Shown here: piece after piece, positions 24,537 through 37,800 of the stretch
Layout of the letters: each line of letters opens with the position of its first letter
How positions within the stretch are numbered: position 1 is the stretch's first letter
Source of the DNA: Progne subis subis
Taxonomy: Eukaryota > Chordata > Aves > Passeriformes > Hirundinidae
Length of the DNA: 64,000 bases
Assembly (NCBI GenBank): GCA_022316685.1
Contig: JAKJHU010000024.1
Coordinates: 8,340,943-8,404,942 of the forward strand
Direction of reading: 5' to 3'
Notes under the pieces: generated by a model
Databases searched by the model: none
Told to the model about the DNA's origin: nothing
Seen by the model: the letters and a program-made list of their open reading frames with translations, nothing else
Made by a program: the position numbers and the translations under genes

Positions 24537-27026
24537 TGTATTTGCTGCATGCAAATTCTCTGTCTACAGAGCACAGAAAATGAACTTCTCACTTTGCCTA
24601 GTGCAGTATTCCTGAACACACTCTTATAAAAGGAGCTGCTTTGACCAAAAGCGCAAGTTTCAAGTTTTATTGACATTTATCCCCAGGCATCAGAGTGCAG
24701 AGCAGGTGCCCAATATACCTCAGAAAGCTCAGGGAGACCCTAAGCTGGATGTTCAGCAGCATTGCTCCATCCTTACTTCTCACAGGTTAGCAAGGTCAGA
24801 GACCATGAAGGCCAGGAGAGAAGAGATGGGAGCAGCAAACAAGACTGGAGAGAGTGGTCCTTGAGCATCCCTCTTCAAGGGCCTCCGTGTCTGGTAAAGA
24901 GCTCAGGATCAGATGTGTTCCAGCTGAGTCAGTTTACCACATGTGATTTTTCACTTACAAAACAAACTACCTAGCAAGGTAACACGCAAGAAACCAAAAG
25001 AGTGACTAATGAGACACCAGCAGGGTAAATACTCAAGATGCTTTTCATACCTGTAAGCAACAGTCCATGAATGCACAGGCATATCATGGGCACAGCTGCC
25101 ACGACACAAATCCTACAGCAGAGTGGCAAGGACCTGGCACACAATGGCAAAGAACAGCCTTGGATGTACCCTGGCACACTCGCTCCCACCCTTACACTGC
25201 TGCTACACCCCTCTTATTTATGCAATGCCAATTCATCCTTCTTTTATCTGAGGGAGCGCATCCCCAGCGATCAAGGTCGCACCGCCAAGGCTGAGTAACC
25301 AAATTTCCAACAGCATTTTCTCTTTCACCTAGCCAGAAAGAAAAAACAGTGAGCAGACACTCTGTACCTCATTTCACAGAATTTCCAAAACAGCCAGACC
25401 AATTATCTTGAAAAGACAGCCCAACTTGGGTTGCAGGACTCCCAGTTTAACACCAAGCACTTTTACTCAAGTGCAGAAACAACTGAGAGCTACTGAAGTA
25501 GATTTAAACTGCTATGGCATGGATGTACAATGCAATTAGAAGTTATATTACACAATAAAGTAGCAGCTGCTTGCCCTCAAGTGTAAACATCTAATCCTTT
25601 TGCTATTTCTAAATCTGCTGTTCCCCTCTTTTAGGCTGTGAGGTTTCTACAGCATTTTCATGACCACTATCAGAAGTAGAGGAACACACAGTAAACATCT
25701 GGCACTTCTACTAACCAGAGCACTTTGGGAATTTATCAAGTTGCAAAAGCAAGCTGCACCAAAATAAAAGCACATCTGGTAACTCTTGTCCCTAGAGGCT
25801 GCTTTTTATCACTAAAAACAACCCAGAAATACAATTAAAAATAAATTAAAAGGATTGAAAGAGAAAAAAGTAAAAAAAGTAACAAAGTTTTATTTCCTTT
25901 TTTGTTTAGAAACCTGAAAAATAGTACAGTTAAAAATGGTTTATATCCAAGTTATTCAAATTTGCTTTTACATAAAAAAGTCAACATGGCTACAAAGCTT
26001 GTTACATGAAATTGCTTTATCTCAGACAGAGACAGCACTCAGCAACTCATGCAATTCCTCTGAAAAACACTCCTCGGATGAACAGCCACACACACTGCCA
26101 GTTTTTCTCTGTCTCCTTCCGAATTCACTTGGAACTGGGGCAACTTCAAAGTGGTAAGAAATTGAACTTGGCATACATGGAGCTGATAGTTTGGTAATTT
26201 TAAGCCACAGAATGTAAAGATATAAATCTTATTACAGAATATATTAGTAGGTCTAACTACACACCCTAAATGTACCTAAAGAATAAGGAGGAGTGCTTAC
26301 CAAAGAGAAAGAAACATGTTGCTGAAGTTCACTTTGCTGTGTATTTTAATAGCCCCTCTTCAGGGCAAAATGAACTCTCCATCTTAACTCATGGTACACT
26401 AAAGTCTTGTTTTACTTGCTTTTTAAACTGTGTTCCTACCCATATGGAAGCAGGTTTACCAAGAAACTGAAGTAAATTACTTTCAACTAATACTTTCTCC
26501 TTCCTTTTATTTTGAATGGACATGTCAGTTACCTTGAACTGGAATATTTACAGCATCCTCATGGAGATCTAGAGCCAAGAAGAGAAAAAAAGTTCCTTTA
26601 ACTAAAGAACAGGCTCCATTGTTCTCTATCTGAGCTGTTTCATCTCTTCAGCCTGCAAACAGTGACTCTCACTGGGTTACATGCTGAACAGAAGTTTCAT
26701 AAAGATTTGCACACAGACAAGCTACTGCATTTTCAAATATCTGCAGTGGTATTGTACCCATCAGCTAAAAGCAATCTAGGAAAAATCACACTTAAATTAA
26801 CAAATTAAAATAACAAAAGCAAATGACCCATATGCATTCACACAAAAAAGTGCCCAGTGACACAAGAAGCTACATGTAAACACGAGCCTCCTACTCACAC
26901 ATCGGAGTCCCTCTGCTTCTGCCAAGATTTTTTCTGTGGCAAGAGCAGTATGAGGGTGCATTAAATGCAGCTGAGAATCAGGATATGAAAAAGTCCACCT
27001 TTCCTTTTACACACTCTGCTGCTTTG

Positions 27027-27029
<3 letters not shown>

Positions 27030-27057
<28 letters not shown>
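27030..27057 (+). repeat. A-run of 28
   Basis: This is the longest homopolymer in the window, inside the LRRC8D intron. No LINE or processed-gene sequence is recognisable immediately upstream, so I call it a mononucleotide repeat rather than a retrotransposon tail. Confidence 0.9.
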
Positions 27058-27059
<2 letters not shown>

Positions 27060-29068
27060 CAGTTTACAGCTCAATGAATAGGCTGGGCCCTCAATTTCCA
27101 AATACAAACTCTCCACTCTTTATGGGACAACAGTCTAACTTTGTTCCTACTTAAATGTCACATAGCTTCTTTTATCCCCAGGGAGAAGGGGATACTTCCT
27201 CGCTCAAGCCAAGGCCCAGCTGTAAAGCCATGTCACAGAAACTACTGCAGATAACAGCCAAGCAGCCCTGGCACCCCCCAGCATCTGGTGTCCTCTGACC
27301 CAGGGCAGGCACCACACAAAGGACAGCCTGCTGCCAACCCTACCTGCTCTTTATCAAGCAGAGAGATCTTCTACACCTCAGACATCCTGCCAGATGGGTA
27401 ACAACGACGACTTCTCACATAAAACTCTGATCAGCAGATGAAGGATGAGTTATTAATGTTACCACATTCCTGCCAAGCTTCCAATAGCTGAACCTCCAGT
27501 GGTTTCATGCCAGGAAAAATGCCTGCAGCTGAAGCATTTATCCTCAAAGGGATTTATTTCAGTTTACTATAATTCTTTTTCCTCTTCTAAACTTAAGCTG
27601 CTTTCTGTAAGAGATAAGCTCTTTGCTTAGTCCATCTAGTCCCATAATTGTTTGGTTCAGGGTGTGTACTTCAGTACTTTTACATAAAAAGTAATTGCAC
27701 TGCAACACATATTTTTGGAGGCTCTTTTGAAATTTTGCTGATGAGTTCAGATCACCTCCTTCCTTTTTATGCTTTATTTTCTTAAAACCCCGTTCAAGAC
27801 ATTGACTTAAGAACAGAAAGAATTTTCCAAGACTTGCTGTCCTCCCAGATTGCAGCATTCCTGCTCTAACAAGCAAGCTTTCAGCTCTGCAAAAAGGATC
27901 AGTAAGGTTCCGTTGTACTGCCTGATGCCATTCACCAGCACTAACAGATCCATACAGCCTCAAATTTAAATATTTACTATTGCTAAATTTATATTATGAT
28001 TTGACTCAAATGCTCCAGCTGAACTGTAACCTCTGCACCGAGGGCCCTCCAGCAGGGAGTGGGCAGACAACCCTTGCTCCTGAAGGCTCACAGTCTAAAA
28101 GTGATTATTTGTTAGGCAATGATAAGCATGTTTGTGGCTGTAACATTCAAAGCAAAACACCAAACTCCCTCAGGCTTCCAGAAAAAGATGTGGGATAAGA
28201 GCCTGATTAAAGTATAATCAAATTTAATGTTTTAACACACTGCAATCTTTGAGAAGGCTTAACATTATGTCCACATAAATCCCTTTACAATTACAGCATT
28301 CCTATATACTTAGCCATACTCCTTCCCATTGGTTTGAGACTGATGCTATCTCAAAAATAAGGTACTAAATGTAACAGCTCTTGAAACCTACCTTTCCAGT
28401 GAAATGGGCAATGAAGCTTTCCAGTCAAATTTGTTTTAAAATAGATAATGAAGCTGAGTGTATACTTCACTTCAAGTAAAATAAAAATGCAGAAAGGGGA
28501 CACCTTATCCAATCCCATTTACAGACAGACACCACTACTGCTCCAGCACTTACGACCTTTCCATGATTACCCCAGGCTTCCATACACTCTTAATAAAGTT
28601 TTTAGCAGCCACCTTCACAGACATGCACCCATGTACCATGTCACTGTCTGACTTTTGCAGCCAACATCTGTTTGGACGGCCACATCAAAAAATCTGTGCA
28701 GAGGCAGCTTTTTTCTTCTGCAGGCAGTTCCCCCTTATCCCAGGTGCTTTCCATTTGAACTCGTTTTAGCAAATTTCACATCACTTAAGGGTAGCACAAT
28801 AGCTGCTCCCCAGCTGCTACAAAAATAAAAGCAGAGTGCCTTATAACTGGAGGAAAACAAAACAATCAGGTTTTGTTGTTGCTGCTGTAAGTAATTTTCA
28901 CATCCTTCAGCAGGCCCCAGTCAGGTCCCCAGGAGATTCTGTGCAAGCATGAATAACCAGCAAGGCAAGTTCAGGACACAGCACTACATCATAGTGACCT
29001 GGAAGAAGAAAGGTCCTTACCTTCTAAATCACCCCCCAGCCCTTCCACCAACATGCCAAGATTTCAGG

Positions 29069-29104
29069 AAAAAAAAAAAAAAAAAAAGGAAAAAAAAAAA
29101 GAAA
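29069..29104 (+). repeat. A-rich tract (19 A, GG, 11 A, G, AAA)
   Basis: An interrupted homopolymer in the LRRC8D intron; U-rich in the sense transcript. Confidence 0.9.
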
Positions 29105-32100
29105 TGGAAGGTCTGGGCTTGTGCAAGTACATCAGCAATTCCAGCATCCTGGCTCTCATTGTGACTAACATAGAGCATAATGCAAGGCTTTCAGAAAGAG
29201 GTGCAATCCAGCCCCCCCAGCTGCCCTGGCGTCCTGAGCAGAACAAGAACTTGCTCTAAGCAAATTCCACATCATGTGCAGCAGTACTTCTACAGGCATG
29301 TGCGATGGACTGGGCATCACCTACGCACAAAGCACAAACGACGGAGCAAATGATGTTTTAACATTGTAACAATACCAGAAAACACCAGTTTTGGTGCAGG
29401 GGGGGTGGTGAGAGTGAACAACTACAATGTTCTCCCCCCAGGGATGCAGAGAGCTCCAGGCACTCACAGTCATCAGCTGGCATGGGCCTGCAAACACCCC
29501 TCTCAGAACACGGCAGCCTGGAGACATCCTGCAACTACCAGAGACAACAGAGATTACTTGAGCTCGTGGTTTGCATTTCAGGTTGTTGACTCAACACAAA
29601 ATAAAACATAAAATGGCCACAATTTCCCACACAGTGACCTGTATCACGTCATAGCTGAATGCAGGTCATCCTCCATACAGACCTATTTGTAAGTCTGACT
29701 GGCATTATTTTCACAAGGATCTACTCAAGAACATTGGGACGACTGCTTTATTTACATTTTCCTGTTATCTCATCGCACACTTGGACCACTGCCTGTGCGT
29801 GTGGGTGTACAGCAATAATATACATATGACTACATACCCATCAGTCAAAGAGTTTGGGATTTGTCATGGCCAGACTGAAGCCATCCCTTTAAGATAAAGT
29901 TTTGTAACAGCCTGTCTTTGACCAAGAGTTCTGCCTGCCAAATCATGCCTGAAGTACATTTTTTCTTAAATAAGAAAAATTTTATCAAGGCCCAGAACTG
30001 TATGATAGTTTTTGTTCCCTTTTAGACTAAACAGCAATTCTAATCTCAGTTTCAAGTTCCTCAAAGGCTAAAAGAAAAACCCTTTCTCTTAGATATAAAA
30101 CCACCAAGCAGCTTTGGATTAATGAAAATTTAAGTAAATTACTCCTTTAAGCCTTCACTGGTTTCAATTTCCCAAGAACAGATTTGCTTTAGGAAGCCAA
30201 ATGAAGCACTGTTCTCTACCCCGTCACAAAGCTTGGGACATCCACACGTAGCACCGACTGACCTAGCAGTTAAGATCCAAAATGGTGATTTAAAAAGGCA
30301 GGTGATGTGCTACTAAATTCTTGCATATGGACATAGCCATGTCCATGTCTGCTATGAAGAAGCCCTAGATTATAACACCGAAGTTGGATCCTTGCTCACC
30401 ACACATAAGCAGGCACTGCTGTTGCAGCCTAGTCTTGAAACATGGCTAAGAGCTTATTGTGCAGCTTGCTGTGCTCCGAGTGGCAGAGCCCCTGTTGGGT
30501 TAAAGCATTCTGTATGAGACAGGGCACTGTGACAATGCTGCTCCTGACTCAGGAGGGGCACCCCGTCTGTCTCCTCATGCTGTGCCTTTCACAATATCTG
30601 AATTGTATGTTCTGTGCGCCTTGCACCTCCAGCTCCTGTGTCTTGGTGAGTTTCTTCAAACTGACACAAGCAAACAAAAAAAAGTGATTTTTGGACAAGG
30701 CAGACTCCACTAACACTTGATATTTCTAGTGCATAAAAAGTTCAATTCCCTAATCTAGATCAAAGCCTTACTGCATTATGCAGTGTGTCATCCTGTTTCA
30801 AAAGGATTATGGCCCCAAAATTCCGCTGAATTGCATCAGATTTCATACTGCTAACACAGAAGTTTTTGAGGAAGGCAGAGTTTCAAGACTGACCAGTTAT
30901 GAAAAGGAAGAACCTTTAAGTTTCTGCCATGGGCTAGAAATTGGAATAAATCTTTTGTTCTCTGCATTAGCGACACTGATCTCAGGAGTAATCACAAAGT
31001 AAAGTCATCCTAAGAAAAAGTTTTCAAGTATTGGCAGTGTGCTGGAATTACTCCTTACTATGCAACTCAACTATGGAAAGTGATTGAACAAATGTCTCAT
31101 TGAAAGATACAAAGTAGCAGGAATTTTTGGCATTTCCATGCAGGTGTACAATTCACAAGTAAAACCATTTCTTTCCAGTTACTGAAACTCTTCCTTTGGG
31201 AGTGCAGCCAGGTTCTCCACACATAGCTGATCTGGGTATAGTGGTTCTTAGTGCTCCACACAGACTTACCTGCTGAAGCTGGACATATTCACTGATACTT
31301 TGCCAAATTACGAGAAGCAAGTTGTAAATAAAGCTTTACTTCTACCCCTAAAGCAGGGGGGAAACAAGTGACTCTATGAAATGAGTAATCATGATGTGGT
31401 TTAAAACAGAACCAAAATCCCCATCAAAAATTAAAACAGTTACGGAGGTAAAGGCCAACAGGATTAGACTACAAGATCTCAAGTTATATAAATAAGAGCA
31501 ATAATGCTATTATGACTCATTCATTAGAGAACCTTCATTGCCTTCAGTTAACAAAAAAAATAATGTGACGATGGCACTGTTTGAAATTAAGTGAGATAAA
31601 CTGGTTTCTTGCCTCTGAGTTGCCGTTTGTGAATGGCTGCAATTTGACCGGAGATCTCAATAAATCCGCACTACAACACAGACTCAAAAATGGAAGTTTT
31701 TTAGCAATGAGCAAAAGCATAATCATATTAACATAAAACATTCAACTTTTCCCAGTGAGACTTGCACTTGAGCTTTTTAATGACAAGGTCTACACCTCTA
31801 TCATCTAAGGCAAGGATCAGCAAGGAACAATCAACCACGCTGCAACAGCACAGCCAGCTACTACAGTTTTCTCCAGTCCTCCTCTGTGACATCTGTCACT
31901 ATCAAAGCCACAACACAGTACAGGGTCTGATCCTCCAACTCCTAGAGAAGGTCTCCCTGCCAACTGTAACACCATCTCACCAACCACTTCAGGGCAAACT
32001 ACTTCTTCTCAGTAATTTTAAGTCACTGAAAACCCACAGGACATAAAATTATAAATTACCATAACCATGCCAAAACCCAACATGGCCAAAACACAGCAGC

Positions 32101-32999
32101 AAAGTGTAGCTATTTCTCTGTAGATGAAAGCCAAGGGATTTCTAGTGTTTTATTTTCTCTAATGCACAAAACCTAAATGCCAGCAGCACGCTCCTTGGTA
32201 GAAGCCCAAAGACCACTTAAAAGTCTTCATTTTCAAGATGTCTTAGACTACATAACTTATTTCATTACTTTCCCCCCCTTAAAGTACAAAAGCAGCTTCA
32301 GTTTCCTCTATGATCCCCTCTGACTCTTGGAACTCCTGTGGGTAGACAAGAACAGCAAGAGTTATGAATACAGCTCATACTTGCCATTAAGTGAACATCT
32401 TGAATTTATGATTACAATTACACTACAAAATGCACATATACACAAATGTGTCTTACAGATCAAGCCATCTTTCCACAGTCAGCAAATGATGCAATTTATT
32501 CAGTCACCACGGTCCAGATCAGACCAGTGACACTGTAAGACATCACACAAACAATACAACAGCATGTTCTGAAGAACTACTGAAAACTCATTTAACAAAT
32601 AAAAGCCATCTCGTAAAAAAATCCCATGGGAGTCTTTTGCTGGAGTATATCATCTGTGTTTCAGACTCAGCATTCAAAAACATTTAGCTTTTCTACAACC
32701 AAGAATATAACTTGTGCTGGAATGACTGCATGCAGGGAAAAATATGGCAGTCACACAAAAGCCACAAAATATCACAATTCACTGTGTTTCTTGATGCAGC
32801 TCTTAAGAGCCAATTCATGGCGTCTGCGACTGCAATGTCCTGTTTTCCTCTGTTCGCAGTCCAGTATCTTTACTTGATTCTTTGCCAGATTAGCACTACA
32901 TTAAGCTAGAAAGGCAGCCCTTTCTTCCCCCTAGAGGTAGGACTGATGAGTTCCTTTTATTCTTGCAAAGAACTTCAAAGAAAGCCTGCTCACTGGTCC

Positions 33000-33628
33000 T
33001 CATCTTTGCGCCACCAAAGGCGTGACAACAAAATAACCGTTCCCATCTACAAGGACAGCAATGCTAAAGTGCTTCATATCTTTTGAACCTGCCCAAGTTT
33101 TAAAACTTTAACTACATCACCAATTTTCTCATGTTCTTGTTCTAAGACTTCCCTCTCTTTATAATCCTGCAGACTATAATCCACCCAGACTCGGGCGGTG
33201 AACAGACGTGGGCTGCGAGACCCATGCAGAGCTGATCGGTTTGCTTTGATCACGTCCCGGCGTTTCTGTGTGGACACAGTGACCAACACAGAGGAGCTCT
33301 CTGCTCTCCACGTGACATCTCAAGAGCACACCAAGGTATACACTGCTCCCAGTGCCGGGCAGCTATCCCAGGGCTTGGAAACCGCGAAAGGGAAGCAGCA
33401 GCGAAACAATCCTCACAGTCATTATGCCTCTACCTGCACCTTCCCATCAATACTTTCTCTCCACTTGAATTTACCAGATGCAACTGTCACAACAAATAAA
33501 GTTGTGGGCGTGCCTGTCTCACCTACATGCAACCTTGGGAAGGAGAAAAGGGAAAAGAAAAACGTAATGAAAATTACAGCATTTGTAACTCTCCATTTAA
33601 GAACAGAGAGAAGCTTTCTCCAAAACAA
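33000..33628 (-). other. Coding-like, CpG-bearing patch of unknown nature in the intron
   Basis: On the minus strand one frame stays open for about 80 codons before its stop at 33074. It has mixed, charged composition (a segment reading EREVLEQEHEKIGDVVKV). A second frame open upstream (33628-33422) starts with a hydrophobic stretch. Another short frame downstream (about 33055-32995) reads DGNGYFVVTPLVAQ. The frames do not join without frameshifts. About 90 bases (33185-33275) hold more CpG than the rest of the intron. I do not recognise a family. It could be an old pseudogene, an alternative exon or chance. Confidence 0.2.
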
Positions 33629-34302
33629 GTGTCAAGAGGTAATTACAAAGGAAATTGAAGACTTTTGTCTGACATAAACACAGCTAAGCCTTCTCCTTCC
33701 CATAACTTAAATCTCCTTGCTCTATTTCCCCACTTCTGATGCTATCAATCCTCAAAGGTGCTTTCTTTTCCTTGCAGATCAATTACTTTAGTACAACAGA
33801 GAAATACCGTACAATTATCATCACTGAAAAGCCGAGTGTTCAAAAAGCAGTTTGCTACTCTAATCCATGCATATTCTGTTTGTAGATCAGCATGTATGCC
33901 CTGCAAATAGAGGCACAATGACACATTTTAGCACACAGGGTGTGTTCCCCCTTTATCACCACCTCCCCTCCATACACACACCCTCAGTGTTCCTTCAGCC
34001 CAAATTACGCTCCTTCTTATATTAAATTTAGAAACAGAACTCTGAATCACCAGTTCCTGTTGTGAAAGGAGCTAGAAAGAGATACAGCAAAAGACATTTC
34101 CTAGTAAACAGCTACAGAATAATCAGTCCACCACATCAGATCCCACTGTTTCCAACACTTTTATAAACCCAGAACAGAATCATATAGATTTATGTGAAAC
34201 TAAATAAATTTCCTGGACGTCTAATCCTTCCTAGAATCCTATCAATTCTTACCCATAATGGTATCATGCAGCAGTAAGTTTCAGAAATTAACTGTCCGCT
34301 AT

Positions 34303-34327
34303 AAAAAAAGAAAAAAAAAAAAAAAAA
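34303..34327 (+). repeat. A-run (7 A, G, 17 A)
   Basis: Mononucleotide repeat in the LRRC8D intron. Confidence 0.9.
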
Positions 34328-34804
34328 GCAAACCACACCCAACCTTCCCATCCCCCCAAAATATTACTCATAAACTCACTGCTTGTGAGGCCGCTGGTGC
34401 ACTTACTCCATTCTGTTCTACTTTTCCTCAACACTCCATTAGATGCACCTTCAAGAAGAGGAACCGAATAATCTAAGCTGCTGCTTTGCAAGAGAAGAGC
34501 TGCACAAAGATTCCAAAACTGGTTATATGCAAGAAAGGTCAGTTCCAGAGAGAGAGGAGTTCAGACAGCATTACACACAAGTTCGCCTGCCCCGCAGAGA
34601 GCAATTACTTCCTAGCATAAGCAGAGTGGAAATGCAGTCATGTTTCCCACTTTGAGCTCATGAAGAACCATATGCATGGTTAGGAAACTCTGGGTCACAA
34701 CTTGTGGATTCCAGTTTCTTCAGTTGCTCTTGAAATATTTAACTGAGGAGCTATGTATCTCAGGCCAAGAGGCACCACCCATGTATAAGCCTCTCTTGTA
34801 GAAT

Positions 34805-34845
34805 ACACACTATATATATACATACATATATATACACACACACAC
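34805..34845 (+). repeat. Compound TA/CA microsatellite
   Basis: A short CA start, (TA)5, CATACATATATATA and then (CA)5-6 form a compound dinucleotide repeat. It is likely length-variable between individuals. Confidence 0.88.
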
Positions 34846-37800
34846 TTTCTAGCAGAGAGGCCAGATGATGCTCAACTAAGCAGCACACGTGAAGAACACT
34901 TTAGTTTGCAGGTTTGTATAGTCCCATCTATGACTGACTTACTGAAGTCAGTCTGACATCACATATCACTACTCTCAATAATTTCTGTATTTAGCACAGA
35001 GGACACTTTCAGAAAATCTTTCAGCCCTGGCAATATTTTGGGTGTAATCCACCACTTTCCCTCATTTATAATTTGTTCTAGCACTGATGCTCTCTCATTA
35101 CAAATGCACTTATTTCCAGTTGCCTGACTGCAGCTCCCAGACATCAGTTCTGTGTCATTCCTGTTTGCATTTTAGCCTGCTCTCCCTCAGAATGCGCTTC
35201 CCACCAATTATCAAGTTCCTCCACTTAGCTATCAAGAAACAACAAACCCAGCAACAGAATGAACCTTTCAGGCTCTCCTTGTGAAACACCAGTCCGCCTT
35301 TAAGTATCTCCTCTGACTCTTGTGGACTCACTTCCATTTTCAACAGGCTGCTCATGATCTCAGAACTGTAAACGATTCACCCTCCTTCGCCCAGTGCCCC
35401 TCCTACACCCAAAGCTATACCCCTTTGCTGCCCTGCAAGACAGCAGTCATGCCCAGTTGTTGACTCGCTGTACCCCCAAGTAGTCTTCTCCCCAAGCTCC
35501 AATTCTGTCACCACACTGAAGTACAATACCTGCAGGCCCCATGATATTTCAGATTATACTGAATTGCACCTTTGATTGATACAGTTCACCAAGCTGAGTG
35601 AATTTCAGTGTACAAGCTGCCTTTTTCTTGTTTACCACATTGCCTGGTGCAATGTGGCCTGCCAATTCTATCAGTACAGATCCTATCCTTGTCTCTACCT
35701 ACTTGATGAAAAGGTTCAATGGAATCTTGCCTCACCTCAATCCTTAAAACAAGATTTCTAGAAGCATTCCCATTTGACAATGATTCACCACAAGTGACTA
35801 ACTTTTAAACATCAGTTAGTCAGTTCCTAATTTATTTACTTTTGCAATATCACAGAGCAGTAACATGTCAGGACAGGAGTCCCCAAGGGGCACAGCAGTC
35901 CTCACTGACTACCTCTGCTGCTGCTGAGAAAGGGAACAAGGACAGGACTTGGAAGGAGCCAGGGAGTAGCAGAGGACCACAACGGGTTGAACTGTCTCCG
36001 TCCCCCTTGCATCAGATGCCTTTAAAGACACAGCTTTACTACATCCTGGTTGCTTTAAATTTTCCAGTATTTTGGTGACTATTAATGTCAAACTAGCTGG
36101 AATATGATTAAGTCAACCTCCCACTCCTTCCTCATCTATTCTGGCACAGCTGGTTTTAAGACCCTTGATACCAACAGTTATGAAAAACTGTCTGCATGCC
36201 TACAGACTTTTCATCAAGGTCTTCAGAACAACCAACCACCAGCTTCTAGCTGTGTAACTCCGAAGTCCACAGTAGCTTTTCAGCTGAAGACCTGAAACAA
36301 GAATTGACCTGTAGTGGGCTAAATTTCCATGGCACTGAACATCTTTCCATGATACCAACAGGATGTTCAGCACTCTGGAGGCAACCAAAAGTAAACAGTG
36401 TACAAAGGGAAACAAACCTGCACATGTGCTGATCAGCCATTTCAGAAATCTCCAAAAAGCACCTCAAAATCTAGTCCTTGGCTGCAAAGATGAGGTATCT
36501 AGCAAGTAACTGACTTGGTAAGTCAACCAGACTGGACAACACAGAAATTCAGATTCCCACAAACAGCCGGGCCCTCACTCTGGTTAACAGATTCTGCAAA
36601 CCCAGCCATCTGCTGCTTGTTTGATGAACAAGGCAAAATGGACTGACCTCAGTCTGATCCCAGTGGGACACTGCCACAGAACCTGCACTGCTCCTCAGCC
36701 AAGAAAGGCAGTGCAAAGCACATGCACTCGGAGTGTAGATACAGTACCCTTCATCTGCCCAAGGTGAAGGCATCTGTGCTCATCCTGTCAAACCTTAGTA
36801 CAGAATCAGTCCTTAGTCTCTAGGAGCAAGACTTTCACAAGGCAATAAAGCAACGTATTCAGCAAGAAAGCTACGACATTTGACTTTACACCTGCCTCAA
36901 CAGTAAGGAAACCATTCAAAACCTTCCATTTTCACAACCTTATTTAAATAATATGCTAACTATCCACACACAGTGATCTGTTATGTGTTCTCGAAGCATG
37001 GCAGTAGCAGTCTACAGATGGAATTCTGCAGTTCAACATACACGATGGTCCTTTCCACCTAATCTCACATGGCTGCTGAAACACATACTTGCATGAATGT
37101 AGTTAAATTAGAAATTCCTTCCTATGTTTCACAAGTCTAAATTCAGTAACTGAAAAGGCAATAATCTGTGTTCTCGCTGTACATCAGCCACTGCAACTTA
37201 TTTTGCACAACTGAAGATGACTGAGGAAAAATACCTACAGTAGTTCAGACATTCCTCTTTTTATTAAAATTGGAAGAAAAGTAAAGGAAGAAAAAAACTC
37301 AAACCTGTCGCAATACATTAAAATGCAAAACTGGAAGCTCTGCCTATATAGCTTCTCCAACAAATTCGCCCTGAATTAGGCAGGAAATATGCAAAACTGC
37401 CAGTCTGCACAGACAGATCAGTCTGAAGTGCACAATCCCTTTGCCAGATTCCTCTGTCCCTTCCTCTCAGGCTTGAGGAAAACATAACTATGCAGGTTGC
37501 CAAAAGCCTCAGATAACGGAACATTCAGCCTTTTTCTACTACCCAGATTTTGCTAAGGGTCCCCGCTTCATACACGTGTCTGAAAAAAACCCACAAAACT
37601 TTGTATGGGATGGGAGGAATTTCAGTTTGGGGTGGAAGTCCAAGATTTGCTCAGAGGGCTTGTACTCCTCTAACTTCCTTCACCCTCCTTCCATCAGCTT
37701 AGAAAATCCCAGAAGAAATCAGCAGCTTTATCCACTAAAGTGCATTCCATTCACTGTAAAAGATTAAATATGTGAACTAGAAGTTTCTACTGAAATTCAG

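Noticed and set aside
27030..27057. A-run of 28 as the tail of a processed pseudogene or LINE
   Set aside because: The sequence before it shows no coding or CR1 similarity, no AATAAA just upstream and no target-site duplication that I could see.
27559..27963. 134-codon minus-strand open frame in the intron
   Set aside because: Composition looks protein-like, but there is no recognised domain and no good splice sites at its ends; its length is within the chance range.
29053..29259. Lys-rich (plus) and Phe-rich (minus) small open frames
   Set aside because: They are translations of the A-rich tract at 29069-29104, not genes.
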